From Sphingomonadales bacterium (lineage in GTDB: Bacteria; Pseudomonadota; Alphaproteobacteria; Sphingomonadales; Sphingomonadaceae), in assembly GCA_016720115.1 (NCBI GenBank), contig JADJXT010000001.1, positions 1,753,085 through 1,817,084 of the forward strand: a stretch of 64,000 nucleotides of DNA, written 5' to 3'. This document shows positions 27,423-35,447 of the stretch, piece by piece. Positions within the stretch are counted from its first letter, which is position 1. Each line of letters begins with the position of its first letter. Below the pieces are notes generated by a model that worked only from the letters and a program-made list of their open reading frames with translations, was not told the DNA's origin and searched no databases. A program made the position numbers and the translations under genes.

Positions 27423-27962
27423 TCAATGTTCGCGCAGGCGTGGCATCAGTTCGACAAAGTTGCAGGGCTTGTTGCGGCTGTCGAGTTGGTGGACCAGTAT
27501 CTTCGTCCAGCCATCCTTCACCGCACCGTTCGAACCGGGCAGGGCAAAGATATATGTGCCCCGCGCAAGCACGGCGCAGGCGCGGCTCTGGATCGTCGAG
27601 GTGCCGATGGTTTCGTAACTGAGCATACGGAACAATTCGCCGAAACCGGGAATATCCTTGCTTTTCACGCGATCGAGCGCCTCAGGCGTAATGTCGCGCC
27701 CGGTCAGGCCGGTGCCGCCCGTCAAAATGACGACATCGGTATATTCACTATCGATGAATCCGTGAAGTCGCGCGACTAGCTGCGAAACATCGTCCCGTTC
27801 AATCACCCGGTCAACCAACTGGTGCCCGGCTTCGACGATATAGTCGGCAAGCATATCGCCGCTGGTATCGTTCTCATAGGTTCGGGTGTCCGAAACCGTG
27901 ATCAAAGCAATATTGACCGGCTTGAACGCTTTGCTTTCATCGAGCGGCAATGCTGCCTCCAT
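27423..27962 (-). CDS. moaB: Molybdenum cofactor protein MoaB
   Basis: 179 aa from MEAALPLDESKAF; upstream residues belong to the overlapping slt reading region. MoCF-fold motifs: ITVSDTRTYENDTSGD, LTGGTGLTGRDITPEAL, and IFALPGSNGAVKDGW. The MoaB/MogA family adenylylates molybdopterin before MoeA acts. It is ~20 kb from moaC-moeA. Its start lies 26 nt inside the 3' end of the lytic transglycosylase gene, so it depends on that transcript. Confidence 0.92.
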   Translation of the reverse strand: MEAALPLDESKAFKPVNIALITVSDTRTYENDTSGDMLADYIVEAGHQLVDRVIERDDVSQLVARLHGFIDSEYTDVVILTGGTGLTGRDITPEALDRVKSKDIPGFGELFRMLSYETIGTSTIQSRACAVLARGTYIFALPGSNGAVKDGWTKILVHQLDSRNKPCNFVELMPRLREH

Positions 27963-29718
27963 TGCGCGGCGCTTTACCCATGCGGACGGTCGCGACACGG
28001 CCTTCCTTGGGCACGGTGGGCCATAGATATTGGGCAAGCCCCTTCATGCTGCCGCCATTCTTCCCGCGCTGGATTTCATACATCCAGTAGTTGCGCAGGA
28101 TGATCGACACATAGCCACGGGTTTCCCAATAGGGGATCGATTCGATGAACAGCAGCGGATCGCCATTGTCGCGAATTTCGCTGTTCCAACGCGTAATCGG
28201 CGTCGGGCCTGCATTGTAAGCAGCAATTACCTTGGGCAGAAGCCCGCCGGTAGCATTCATGTCGCGCAGCTTTTCGATATAGCTTTGGCCATATTCGAGG
28301 TTTACCGAAGGCCGGTCGAGATCGCTGGCCGACAGGAAAGAGCCGCGTGCGCGCGCCATTTCCTGTGCGGTTGTTGGTTTCACCTGCATCAGGCCGCGCG
28401 CTCCGGCGCCGCTGATAACCGAGGTGCGAAACGCCGATTCCTGCAGCGAATGGGCATAGACCAGCGTTGGATCTATCCGCCAGCCGCCAACCGGCGTCCA
28501 GTTTGGATAGGGATAGCGCATCATCGGATCGAGCTTCTCGCCCGAAGGACCATAATGCCCCATCCAGAGCTGTGTGGCAGGCAGGTTGAGCGCGCCTGCC
28601 ACCTGGGCCAATGCTGAATGCTGTCCCGGATTGCCGATACGTGCCTGATGGCGCAACGCCTCGTCGGCAAGACTGTCCTTGCCGATTGCGGCGAGCGCGA
28701 CCGCTGTGCGGACATTTTCCTGTTGGCCCAACTGTTTCCAGTTGGTCGAATGGTAGCGCATCGTCTTGCTGGCAACTGGCTCCATCCCCAGCGCTTCCGC
28801 GGCGAGCAGCCCGTAAAAGGTTTCCTGCAGGCGCGCGGCAGCCTGCAGGCGCGGTTGCACCTGCTGCGGTTGACGCGCCGCCATCGCAGCGCGACTGCTC
28901 CAGAAAAGCGCTGCGCTGCGCAGTTCGTCATTGTCGGCGTTGCGCGAAACTTTGTCGAAGCTCGAAAATGCTTCGCGCTGGTCGCCAAGCCGCCAGTTGG
29001 CGAGGGCGTGCACCCATTCGGACTGGGTTGCCCATGCGCTGCCCGCCATACGAGCGGCAGCAGCCAGCCTGCGGGCATTGGCATCGTCATTTTCGATATA
29101 ATAGGACCACGCAACGCGGTAGCGCAGCTCGGTAAGCGCTTCGCTGTCCAGCGCGGCACCCTGTTCGTTCAGCAGGGCTTCGGCGCCGGATGGATTATCC
29201 GCCTTGATCAGTTCCTGCAATTTGGAGCGCAGCGCCGATGCACTCGGGTTGCTGTCCGGCAGGTCACGCTTGGGGGCGCTGCCAAGGAAAGAGAAGCGGC
29301 GCGTTCCCGGGCGTTCCGGAAGGAAAGTTGCGCCGCGTTTTGCCGCCATTTTTTCGATCTGTTCGGCTTGCGGCAGCCAGGGTGCTTCTTCGAGCAGTGC
29401 CTGCAACTGACCTGCCTCAACTTTCGGGCTGCCCGCCGCCAGATAGAGTTCGGCGCGTGCCATCGAAGCCATCGGCCCTTTGGGAGCAGCTTCGATCAAC
29501 CGCGTCGCTTCCGCCCAGTTCTTGCCGTCAATTGCCGCAAAAATGGCAGTATAAGCCTGTTTGTCCTTGCTTGTTGGCATTGCACCAAGTGCATCAAGAG
29601 CATCCGGTGAGACGGCCTGACGAACGCTATCGGAGGTCCCGGCAGAAGCGGCTGACGAAATGCCGAGCGCCGAAACTGCCAGAATGAGGGATTTGCCCAA
29701 TTGCACGGTCTTGATCAC
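27937..29718 (-). CDS. slt: Soluble lytic murein transglycosylase
   Basis: 593 aa with a GTG start that overlaps the upstream glycosylase-like stop as GTGA. A signal peptide (KTVQLGKSLILAVSALGISSAASAG broken by cleavage after ASA) directs it to the periplasm. A long alpha-helical U-shaped superhelix region follows (~35-420). The C-terminal SLT domain has the catalytic Glu in HSLQESAFRT, then GARGLMQVKPTTAQ and AAYNAGPTPITRW. It cleaves peptidoglycan to 1,6-anhydro-muropeptides. A second possible start at 29757 (MEGSAAD) gives a worse signal peptide. Confidence 0.92.
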   Translation of the reverse strand: MIKTVQLGKSLILAVSALGISSAASAGTSDSVRQAVSPDALDALGAMPTSKDKQAYTAIFAAIDGKNWAEATRLIEAAPKGPMASMARAELYLAAGSPKVEAGQLQALLEEAPWLPQAEQIEKMAAKRGATFLPERPGTRRFSFLGSAPKRDLPDSNPSASALRSKLQELIKADNPSGAEALLNEQGAALDSEALTELRYRVAWSYYIENDDANARRLAAAARMAGSAWATQSEWVHALANWRLGDQREAFSSFDKVSRNADNDELRSAALFWSSRAAMAARQPQQVQPRLQAAARLQETFYGLLAAEALGMEPVASKTMRYHSTNWKQLGQQENVRTAVALAAIGKDSLADEALRHQARIGNPGQHSALAQVAGALNLPATQLWMGHYGPSGEKLDPMMRYPYPNWTPVGGWRIDPTLVYAHSLQESAFRTSVISGAGARGLMQVKPTTAQEMARARGSFLSASDLDRPSVNLEYGQSYIEKLRDMNATGGLLPKVIAAYNAGPTPITRWNSEIRDNGDPLLFIESIPYWETRGYVSIILRNYWMYEIQRGKNGGSMKGLAQYLWPTVPKEGRVATVRMGKAPRNGGSIAAR

Positions 29719-30479
29719 TGCCGAACTTTCTGCACGATCCGCTGCAGATCCTTCCATGCCTGCGCCTTCAAGACAGGGCGCGCGAGGAGGGTTCGCGGAT
29801 GGAATGTTGCCACAGCGGTCAAAATGCCGCCATCTTGGTTAAAATCAGGTAAATTCGTGCGGGCAGACATAAGTTCTTGGCCCAAAAGCGCTTCGGATAC
29901 GGATGAACCGAGCAACAACAGCTTCCCGGGCTTCGTAACTTTAATCTGGTGGCGTGCGAAATCGCCCAGAACAGGCATGTCTTGCGGCGGCAGCGCGCCG
30001 CTCGCCGGGCGGCTATGCGCCAGTGCAGCAAGGTGGACGTTTTGGGCTGCATAGCCGCAAGCCTTCAGCATCGCCTGCAATAACTGCCCAACCGGCCCAT
30101 GGCCCAATTTTCCGGCCGCCAGATCGGCTTCTTCGGGAAAATCGACAAATATCATCAATTCAGGTGCTTGTACCGCATGAGTTGTAGCGCGGGCAGGGCT
30201 GTAGCCATTGCCCGGAAATGACGCATCGCTGTCGATGACGCTTTGCAGAGTTTCAAAATCGGTTGGCCAGTCTTTGCGCACCGGCATTGCGGCAATGGAT
30301 GCAATCGGTGTCGAAGCCGGGCGCCTGACTGCGGCTTCTGCCTTGATCGGAGGCGGGGCAGGCTCATCCAGCCAGTTGGTCGTCGTTTCACCGCACAGAT
30401 AATCGACGCCGGCGTCGCGCCACCAGCCTAGAATCGAATCTGCGAGGATTTTCCCCCTGTCCTGCGGTGCGGCCTGCAT
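29715..30479 (-). CDS. Divergent uracil-DNA glycosylase-family protein
   Basis: 254 aa. The C-terminal ~150 residues follow the family 4/5 UDG layout: a GHGPVGQLLQAMLKACG segment, a NVHLAAL segment, GKLLLLGSSVSEALLG, and an FHPRTLLARP motif like the catalytic HP-loop. The expected active-site GEAPG motif is degenerate (VDFPEEAD). The four Cys for a 4Fe-4S cluster are missing, so glycosylase activity is doubtful. The N-terminal ~100 residues are Pro/Ala-rich. Genes of this kind are usually called hypothetical or UDG-like. It is coupled to slt by a 4-nt overlap. Confidence 0.7.
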   Translation of the reverse strand: MQAAPQDRGKILADSILGWWRDAGVDYLCGETTTNWLDEPAPPPIKAEAAVRRPASTPIASIAAMPVRKDWPTDFETLQSVIDSDASFPGNGYSPARATTHAVQAPELMIFVDFPEEADLAAGKLGHGPVGQLLQAMLKACGYAAQNVHLAALAHSRPASGALPPQDMPVLGDFARHQIKVTKPGKLLLLGSSVSEALLGQELMSARTNLPDFNQDGGILTAVATFHPRTLLARPVLKAQAWKDLQRIVQKVRQ

Positions 30480-30594
30480 GTTTCGTTACAGTCACCGGTT
30501 GACGCGAAGGTCAATTGCTTGGCATGGCGAATCCTGTCAGTTGAGGCAAATTCGAGGCAGCCTGAAAACCAGGCCAAGGGAAGGATGAGTTACG

Positions 30595-32241
30595 ATGAGC
30601 GAACGGGAGTCGATGCCCTATGATGTGGTGATCGTCGGCGGCGGTCCGGCTGGCCTTTCGGCGGCTATCCGTCTCAAACAGATCAATCCCGAAACAACGG
30701 TTTGCGTCCTTGAAAAAGGATCGGAAATCGGCGCACATATCCTGTCTGGCGCGGTATTCGACCCCAAAGCCATCGACGAGTTGCTGCCTGACTGGAAAGA
30801 TCAGGGCTGCCCCATGGCGGAGGTTCCTGTTACCGAGAACCACCACTGGGTGCTCTCGCGCGGCGGGCACATGGCGATCCCGCACATCTTCACGCCCGGC
30901 TGGATGCACAACAAGGGCACCTATACCGGCTCGCTCGGCAATCTTTGCCGCTGGCTCGGCACGCAGGCAGAAAATCTGGGTGTCGAAATCTTTCCCGGCT
31001 TCCCCGCTGCCGAAATCCTCTACAATGATGATGGTTCGGTTAAGGGTGTCGCAACCGGCGACATGGGCGTTGCCCGCGATGGCAGCCATAAGGCCGACTA
31101 TATGCCGGGTATGGAGCTTCATGCAAAATATACATTGTTTGCAGAGGGTGCGCGCGGACATCTCACAAAGCAATTGAAATCGAAATATGATCTGGAGCGC
31201 GATTGCCAGCCGCAGGTTTACGGCATCGGCATGAAGGAATTGTGGGATATCGAGCCTGAAAAGCACAAGCCGGGCAAGGTGATCCACACGCAAGGCTGGC
31301 CGCTTTCGGAAAGCGAAAGCTGGGGCGGTGGCTTCCTTTATCATCAGGCCAATGGTCAGGTTGCGCTCGGTTTTGTGGTCGCACTCGATTATGCCAACCC
31401 GTACGTTTTCCCGTTCGAGGAATTCCAGCGCTGGAAGCAGCATCCCGAAATCCGCAAGATACTCGAAGGCGGCAAGCGCGTTTCCTATGGCGCGCGCGCG
31501 ATCAACGAAGGTGGTTGGCAGTCGATTCCGAAGCTGGCCTTCCCGGGCGGCGCGCTGATTGGTTGTTCGGCAGGCTTTGTAAACGTGCCGCGTATCAAGG
31601 GCAGCCACACCGCTATGAAGTCGGGCATGCTGGCGGCCGAAAGCATCTCTGCGGCGCTTTCGGCGGGGCGCGAGCATGACGAACTGGCAGATTATCAGGC
31701 CAATCTCAACGACAGCTGGATCGCGACCGAGCTGAAAATGGTCAAGAATGCCCAGCCTGCGGTCGCCAAATATGGCGAAACCTATGGCACTATCTTCGCC
31801 GGTATCGATATGTGGATGCGCACGTTGAAAATCGGCCTGCCAATCGAAATGAAGCATCATGCCGATAATGAATCGATCGGTCGCAAGGATCTTTACCAGC
31901 CGATCAATTACCCCAAACCCGATGGCGTGATCAGTTTTGACCGGCTCTCCTCGGTATTCCTTTCGAACACCAACCATGAGGAAGACCAACCCTGCCATTT
32001 GCAGCTCAGGGATCCCGAGGTGCCCATCACGGTCAACCTTGCGCTCTATGATGCACCCGAAACGCGCTATTGCCCGGCAGGCGTTTATGAAATCGTCGGT
32101 AAGGATGAAGGGCAACCGCGCCTTCAGATAAACGCGCAAAACTGCGTCCATTGCAAGACTTGCGACATCAAGGATCCGACGCAGAACATCAACTGGGTGA
32201 CGCCCGAGGGCGGAGGTGGCCCCAATTATCCGAACATGTAA
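30595..32241 (+). CDS. Electron transfer flavoprotein-ubiquinone oxidoreductase
   Basis: 548 aa, typical ETF-QO length. N-terminal FAD fold DVVIVGGGPAGLSAAI, a membrane-surface ubiquinone region in the middle, and a C-terminal 4Fe-4S motif NCVHCKTCDIKDPTQN with the further Cys in ETRYCPAGVY. It passes electrons from acyl-CoA and other dehydrogenases via ETF into the quinone pool at the inner membrane. It is divergent from the UDG-like gene. The stop overlaps the GTG start of the following TPR gene by 26 nt. Confidence 0.96.
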   Translation: MSERESMPYDVVIVGGGPAGLSAAIRLKQINPETTVCVLEKGSEIGAHILSGAVFDPKAIDELLPDWKDQGCPMAEVPVTENHHWVLSRGGHMAIPHIFTPGWMHNKGTYTGSLGNLCRWLGTQAENLGVEIFPGFPAAEILYNDDGSVKGVATGDMGVARDGSHKADYMPGMELHAKYTLFAEGARGHLTKQLKSKYDLERDCQPQVYGIGMKELWDIEPEKHKPGKVIHTQGWPLSESESWGGGFLYHQANGQVALGFVVALDYANPYVFPFEEFQRWKQHPEIRKILEGGKRVSYGARAINEGGWQSIPKLAFPGGALIGCSAGFVNVPRIKGSHTAMKSGMLAAESISAALSAGREHDELADYQANLNDSWIATELKMVKNAQPAVAKYGETYGTIFAGIDMWMRTLKIGLPIEMKHHADNESIGRKDLYQPINYPKPDGVISFDRLSSVFLSNTNHEEDQPCHLQLRDPEVPITVNLALYDAPETRYCPAGVYEIVGKDEGQPRLQINAQNCVHCKTCDIKDPTQNINWVTPEGGGGPNYPNM

Positions 32242-33832
32242 GTCCCTTTCTGTTGCTGCATTGCTGGTGTTGTCTGCGCCAGCCTATGCGGCGCAGGAGG
32301 CGAGCGACATTTACTGGAACGCGCAGCGGCAGGAAATAACCGGCCGCGGGGATGAGGCGTTGAAAAGCTATGCGAAGCTGCTTGTCCGTAGTCCGGATAG
32401 CGAGGCGGCGGCGGAAAATCTTCTGGATGCCGCCGTTCGCGAAGGCAGTTTCATCGACGCGCTGGCTGCTGTGAAGGCTGCGCAAAAGGCGCAGCAGGCC
32501 GATAGCGATGCACCGCTGTTGATCCTTGCTGATGCTTTTCGCCGGAAAAAATGGGCAGAGGCCGACCGCGCGCTGGCCGAACTGGAGGCCGAAAGCGATT
32601 TCACCTTCATGATGCCGATGTTGAAAGGCTGGCTGAATGTCGCGCAGCGACGCGATTCCGGCGTTGGCGTGCAAACGCTTCAGTCATCGGGGCTCACTGC
32701 CTATTATGGTGACGACCAGCTTATCTATTTTGATTTGGCCGACGGAAATATTGCACAGGCCAAATTGCGGCTGCGTAACTTCAGGGGTTATGACGAGCCA
32801 CATGGCCGCTTCCTCGCCGGGCACGCCATGGGCGAATTTTCGCGTAGCGGGGATTCTGAGTTCGCATCGGCGCTGGGTCGGCAAATCGGTCTGGACGCGG
32901 GCAATTATGCGACGCCGCCAGTAACCGCAGAAGTTGGGCTGGCAATGCTGTTCGCGCGGCTTGGGCTGGCGCTCGATGAACAGAAACAGCCGCAGAAAGC
33001 GCTCTATTTTGCGCGCATCGCCAACTGGATCGCGCCGTCCAGCGATGCGGCAAAATTGTCTCTGGCAGAGTTGTTCGGCAGGCAGGGGCTTGATGGCAAG
33101 GCATCCGCGCTGCTGAAAGTGATTGCGCCAGCTTCGCCGTTCTGGACCCAGTCCATCGTCAACCAGACCCAGCTGGCCGCGACGCCGGAAGAAGCAGTCG
33201 CAATTGCCCGCGCCGCATCGGAAGCACAACCGGCTTCATCGCAACTCAAGCTGCTTTACGCACAGGTGCTTGAACAGGCAGACCGACGCAATCTGGCGGT
33301 GACAGTTTACAGAAGCCTGCTCGATCAGAATGCGGACGCAGCAAATGGAGGAAGGCGCGCTCTTTATCTGCTGATGCTTGCAACAGCCCTCGATGCCAAT
33401 GGCGATTGGGATAGCGCCCGCAACGCGTTGGAGGATGCAGCCGTCCTCGACCCGAGAAACGCACAAATTCTGAACTATTTGGGATATTCATTGCTCGAAC
33501 GGCGGATAGATGTTGCGCGCGGGTTCGAACTTGTTTCGAAAGCCCATCAACTCGCGCCGCAATCCGCTGCGATCACGGATTCGCTGGGCTGGGCGCATTT
33601 CCTTCGCGGCGAAACGGATGTCGCAATCCCGTTGCTCGAACGCGCGGTGAAGGGTGCGATTGCCGATGCGGCGATCAACGAACATCTGGGCGATGCCTAT
33701 TGGGCCGCAGGGCGGCGTAGCGAAGCGCGCTTTGCCTGGAAAGCCGCGGCGCTGGCAGCAGAAGGCGATGTGGCAGCGCGTTTGGCCCAAAAAATTGACT
33801 TTGGCTGGGCCAAAGAGACAGCCGCACCCTGA
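32216..33832 (+). CDS. Exported TPR-repeat protein
   Basis: 538 aa if the GTG at 32216 is used; this start is needed to include the signal sequence (SVAALLVLSAPAYAAQEASD, cleavage after AYA). The mature part is a helical tetratricopeptide solenoid. The clearest repeats are at the C-terminus: DWDSARNALEDAAVLDPRN, the ILNYLGYSLLERR unit, and the DSLGWAHFLRGETDVAI unit. It probably acts as a periplasmic or outer-membrane assembly scaffold. The 26-nt overlap with ETF-QO and the 4-bp gap to ispE place it in one operon. Function unknown. Confidence 0.82.
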   Translation: MAPIIRTCKSLSVAALLVLSAPAYAAQEASDIYWNAQRQEITGRGDEALKSYAKLLVRSPDSEAAAENLLDAAVREGSFIDALAAVKAAQKAQQADSDAPLLILADAFRRKKWAEADRALAELEAESDFTFMMPMLKGWLNVAQRRDSGVGVQTLQSSGLTAYYGDDQLIYFDLADGNIAQAKLRLRNFRGYDEPHGRFLAGHAMGEFSRSGDSEFASALGRQIGLDAGNYATPPVTAEVGLAMLFARLGLALDEQKQPQKALYFARIANWIAPSSDAAKLSLAELFGRQGLDGKASALLKVIAPASPFWTQSIVNQTQLAATPEEAVAIARAASEAQPASSQLKLLYAQVLEQADRRNLAVTVYRSLLDQNADAANGGRRALYLLMLATALDANGDWDSARNALEDAAVLDPRNAQILNYLGYSLLERRIDVARGFELVSKAHQLAPQSAAITDSLGWAHFLRGETDVAIPLLERAVKGAIADAAINEHLGDAYWAAGRRSEARFAWKAAALAAEGDVAARLAQKIDFGWAKETAAP

Positions 33833-33836
33833 TCCG

Positions 33837-34664
33837 ATGCAAATGCGCGAAACCGCCTATGCCAAGATCAACCTTGCGCTGCATGTTCGGCGGCGGCGCG
33901 AGGATGGCTATCATGAGCTGGAAACGCTTTTTGCCTTTGCAGCAGATGGCGATTGTTTGACGGCGGAACCCGCAGATATGCTCTCGCTTTCGATCACCGG
34001 GCCGTTTGCCGGGGATCTGGAGGCCGACGAATCCAATTTGGTACTACGCGCTGCAAAGGCACTGCAAGTGGCCAGCGGAACGGGGCTGGGGGCTGCGATT
34101 GTACTCGACAAGCGCCTGCCTGTTGCCGCAGGCATCGGCGGGGGCTCAGCCGATGCAGCAGCAGCGTTACGCCTTTTGGCGCGGCTATGGGATGTCACCG
34201 TTTCCGATGCAGCGATGCAGGAAATTGCGGTGGGTCTTGGCGCCGATGTTCCCGGATGCCTGCAATCCCGGACCGTTTTCGGCAGCGGCGTTGGCGAAAG
34301 GCTTGCGCCATTTGCGGCAGACGGCATTGCTGATACACCGCTCCTGCTGGTCAATCCCTTGAAGCCCTGTCCGACTGGCCCGGTGTTCAAGGCCTGGGAT
34401 GGCGTTGATCGGGGCGCGCTTGATCCGCGAAGCTGGCATAATGCCCGCAATGATCTGGAGGCACCGGCAACAGGGTTGGTTTCGGAAATCGCCGACGTCA
34501 TTGTGCAACTCACGACGCAATCGGGGGCCCACCTCGTGCGCATGTCGGGTTCCGGAGCGACATGCTTTGCCCTGTTCAACTCACTGGATGAGAGAGACAA
34601 GGCTGCAACGGCAATCTCTGCTTCGAGGCCGGACTGGTGGTTGCTCCCAACGGTGCTCCGATGA
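33837..34664 (+). CDS. ispE: 4-diphosphocytidyl-2-C-methyl-D-erythritol kinase
   Basis: 275 aa GHMP kinase of the MEP isoprenoid pathway. Motifs: AYAKINLALHVRRRREDGYH, the ATP loop LPVAAGIGGGSADAAAALR, and the C-terminal RMSGSGATCFALF. The start may be ATG 33837 or 33843 (MRETAYAK). Its stop overlaps the next gene's ATG (ATGA). Confidence 0.95.
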   Translation: MQMRETAYAKINLALHVRRRREDGYHELETLFAFAADGDCLTAEPADMLSLSITGPFAGDLEADESNLVLRAAKALQVASGTGLGAAIVLDKRLPVAAGIGGGSADAAAALRLLARLWDVTVSDAAMQEIAVGLGADVPGCLQSRTVFGSGVGERLAPFAADGIADTPLLLVNPLKPCPTGPVFKAWDGVDRGALDPRSWHNARNDLEAPATGLVSEIADVIVQLTTQSGAHLVRMSGSGATCFALFNSLDERDKAATAISASRPDWWLLPTVLR

Positions 34665-35389
34665 ACGAAGCGTGGAAACTTGTCGGCGAACCCAGGGCAG
34701 GCGGCATCCTGATCGTCAGCGATCATGCATCGAACCGCGTTCCGGAGGATATCGATCTTGGTATTGATCCAGCCTTGCTGCAGCAACATATCGCAATCGA
34801 CATTGGCGTTTCCGGGGTGGCTCAAGCCATGGCCGCAAGTGCTGGTTATGCAGCGTTTCTGGGCAATGTCAGCCGCCTCGTGTGCGATTTCAACCGCGAG
34901 GAACATCAGCCCGCGACTATTCCGATTGCCAGCGATGGTCATGCGATACCGGGCAACGCCCTCGACCATGAAGCGCATGAGGATCGCCTCAATCGTTTCT
35001 TTCGTCCCTACCACGCGAAACTCGCCGACCTGCTCGAACAGTATCGGCCCGCATTGGTCCTTTCCTTGCACAGTTTTACCCCACAACTCGAAAGCCATCC
35101 CGAGCAAGAACGACCGTGGCAAGTCGGCGTGTTGTATAATGAGGACGACCGGGCAGCGCGGATTGCCATTCCGCTGCTGGACGCAGAAGGGCTATGTGTT
35201 GGCGACCAGCAACCCTATTCGGGCAAGCTGCTCAACGCGACGATGAACCGCCATTGCGAAGCATATGGCAGACCCTATCTGGGCATCGAAATCCGGCAGG
35301 ACCAGATCGGTGACAATAGGGGACAGTCAGCCTGGGCCGACCGCTTGGTTCGGATTTGCAACGAAGTGGCGTTGAAACTGCAGGCATAG
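34661..35389 (+). CDS. N-formylglutamate amidohydrolase-family protein
   Basis: 242 aa, PF05013 type. Metal-binding and catalytic segments: VSDHASNRVPED near the N-terminus, LVCDFNREEHQP in the middle, LSLHSFTPQL, and GIEIRQDQIGD late. In histidine degradation such enzymes hydrolyse N-formylglutamate, but no hut genes are nearby, so the substrate may differ. I start at MNEAWKLVGEP, which overlaps ispE by 4 nt. A clear terminator follows. Confidence 0.85.
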   Translation: MNEAWKLVGEPRAGGILIVSDHASNRVPEDIDLGIDPALLQQHIAIDIGVSGVAQAMAASAGYAAFLGNVSRLVCDFNREEHQPATIPIASDGHAIPGNALDHEAHEDRLNRFFRPYHAKLADLLEQYRPALVLSLHSFTPQLESHPEQERPWQVGVLYNEDDRAARIAIPLLDAEGLCVGDQQPYSGKLLNATMNRHCEAYGRPYLGIEIRQDQIGDNRGQSAWADRLVRICNEVALKLQA

Positions 35390-35395
35390 CGCTGT

Positions 35396-35418
35396 AAGGC
35401 GCCTGCAAGCGCCTTTTT
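35396..35418 (+). terminator. Rho-independent terminator after the amidohydrolase gene
   Basis: A stem AGGCGC / GCGCCT with loop CTGCAA is followed by five Ts. It lies 6 bp after the stop codon and 30 bp before ilvD. It probably ends the etfQO-TPR-ispE-amidohydrolase transcript and could attenuate read-through into ilvD. Confidence 0.7.
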
Positions 35419-35447
35419 GGCGAAATAATATTACAGGAGTCTCCCTC

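Noticed and set aside
30511..32151. 546-codon open frame on the minus strand
   Set aside because: It is antisense to etfQO, which has full FAD and Fe-S motifs. The antisense translation has no family features; high-GC codon bias opens such frames.
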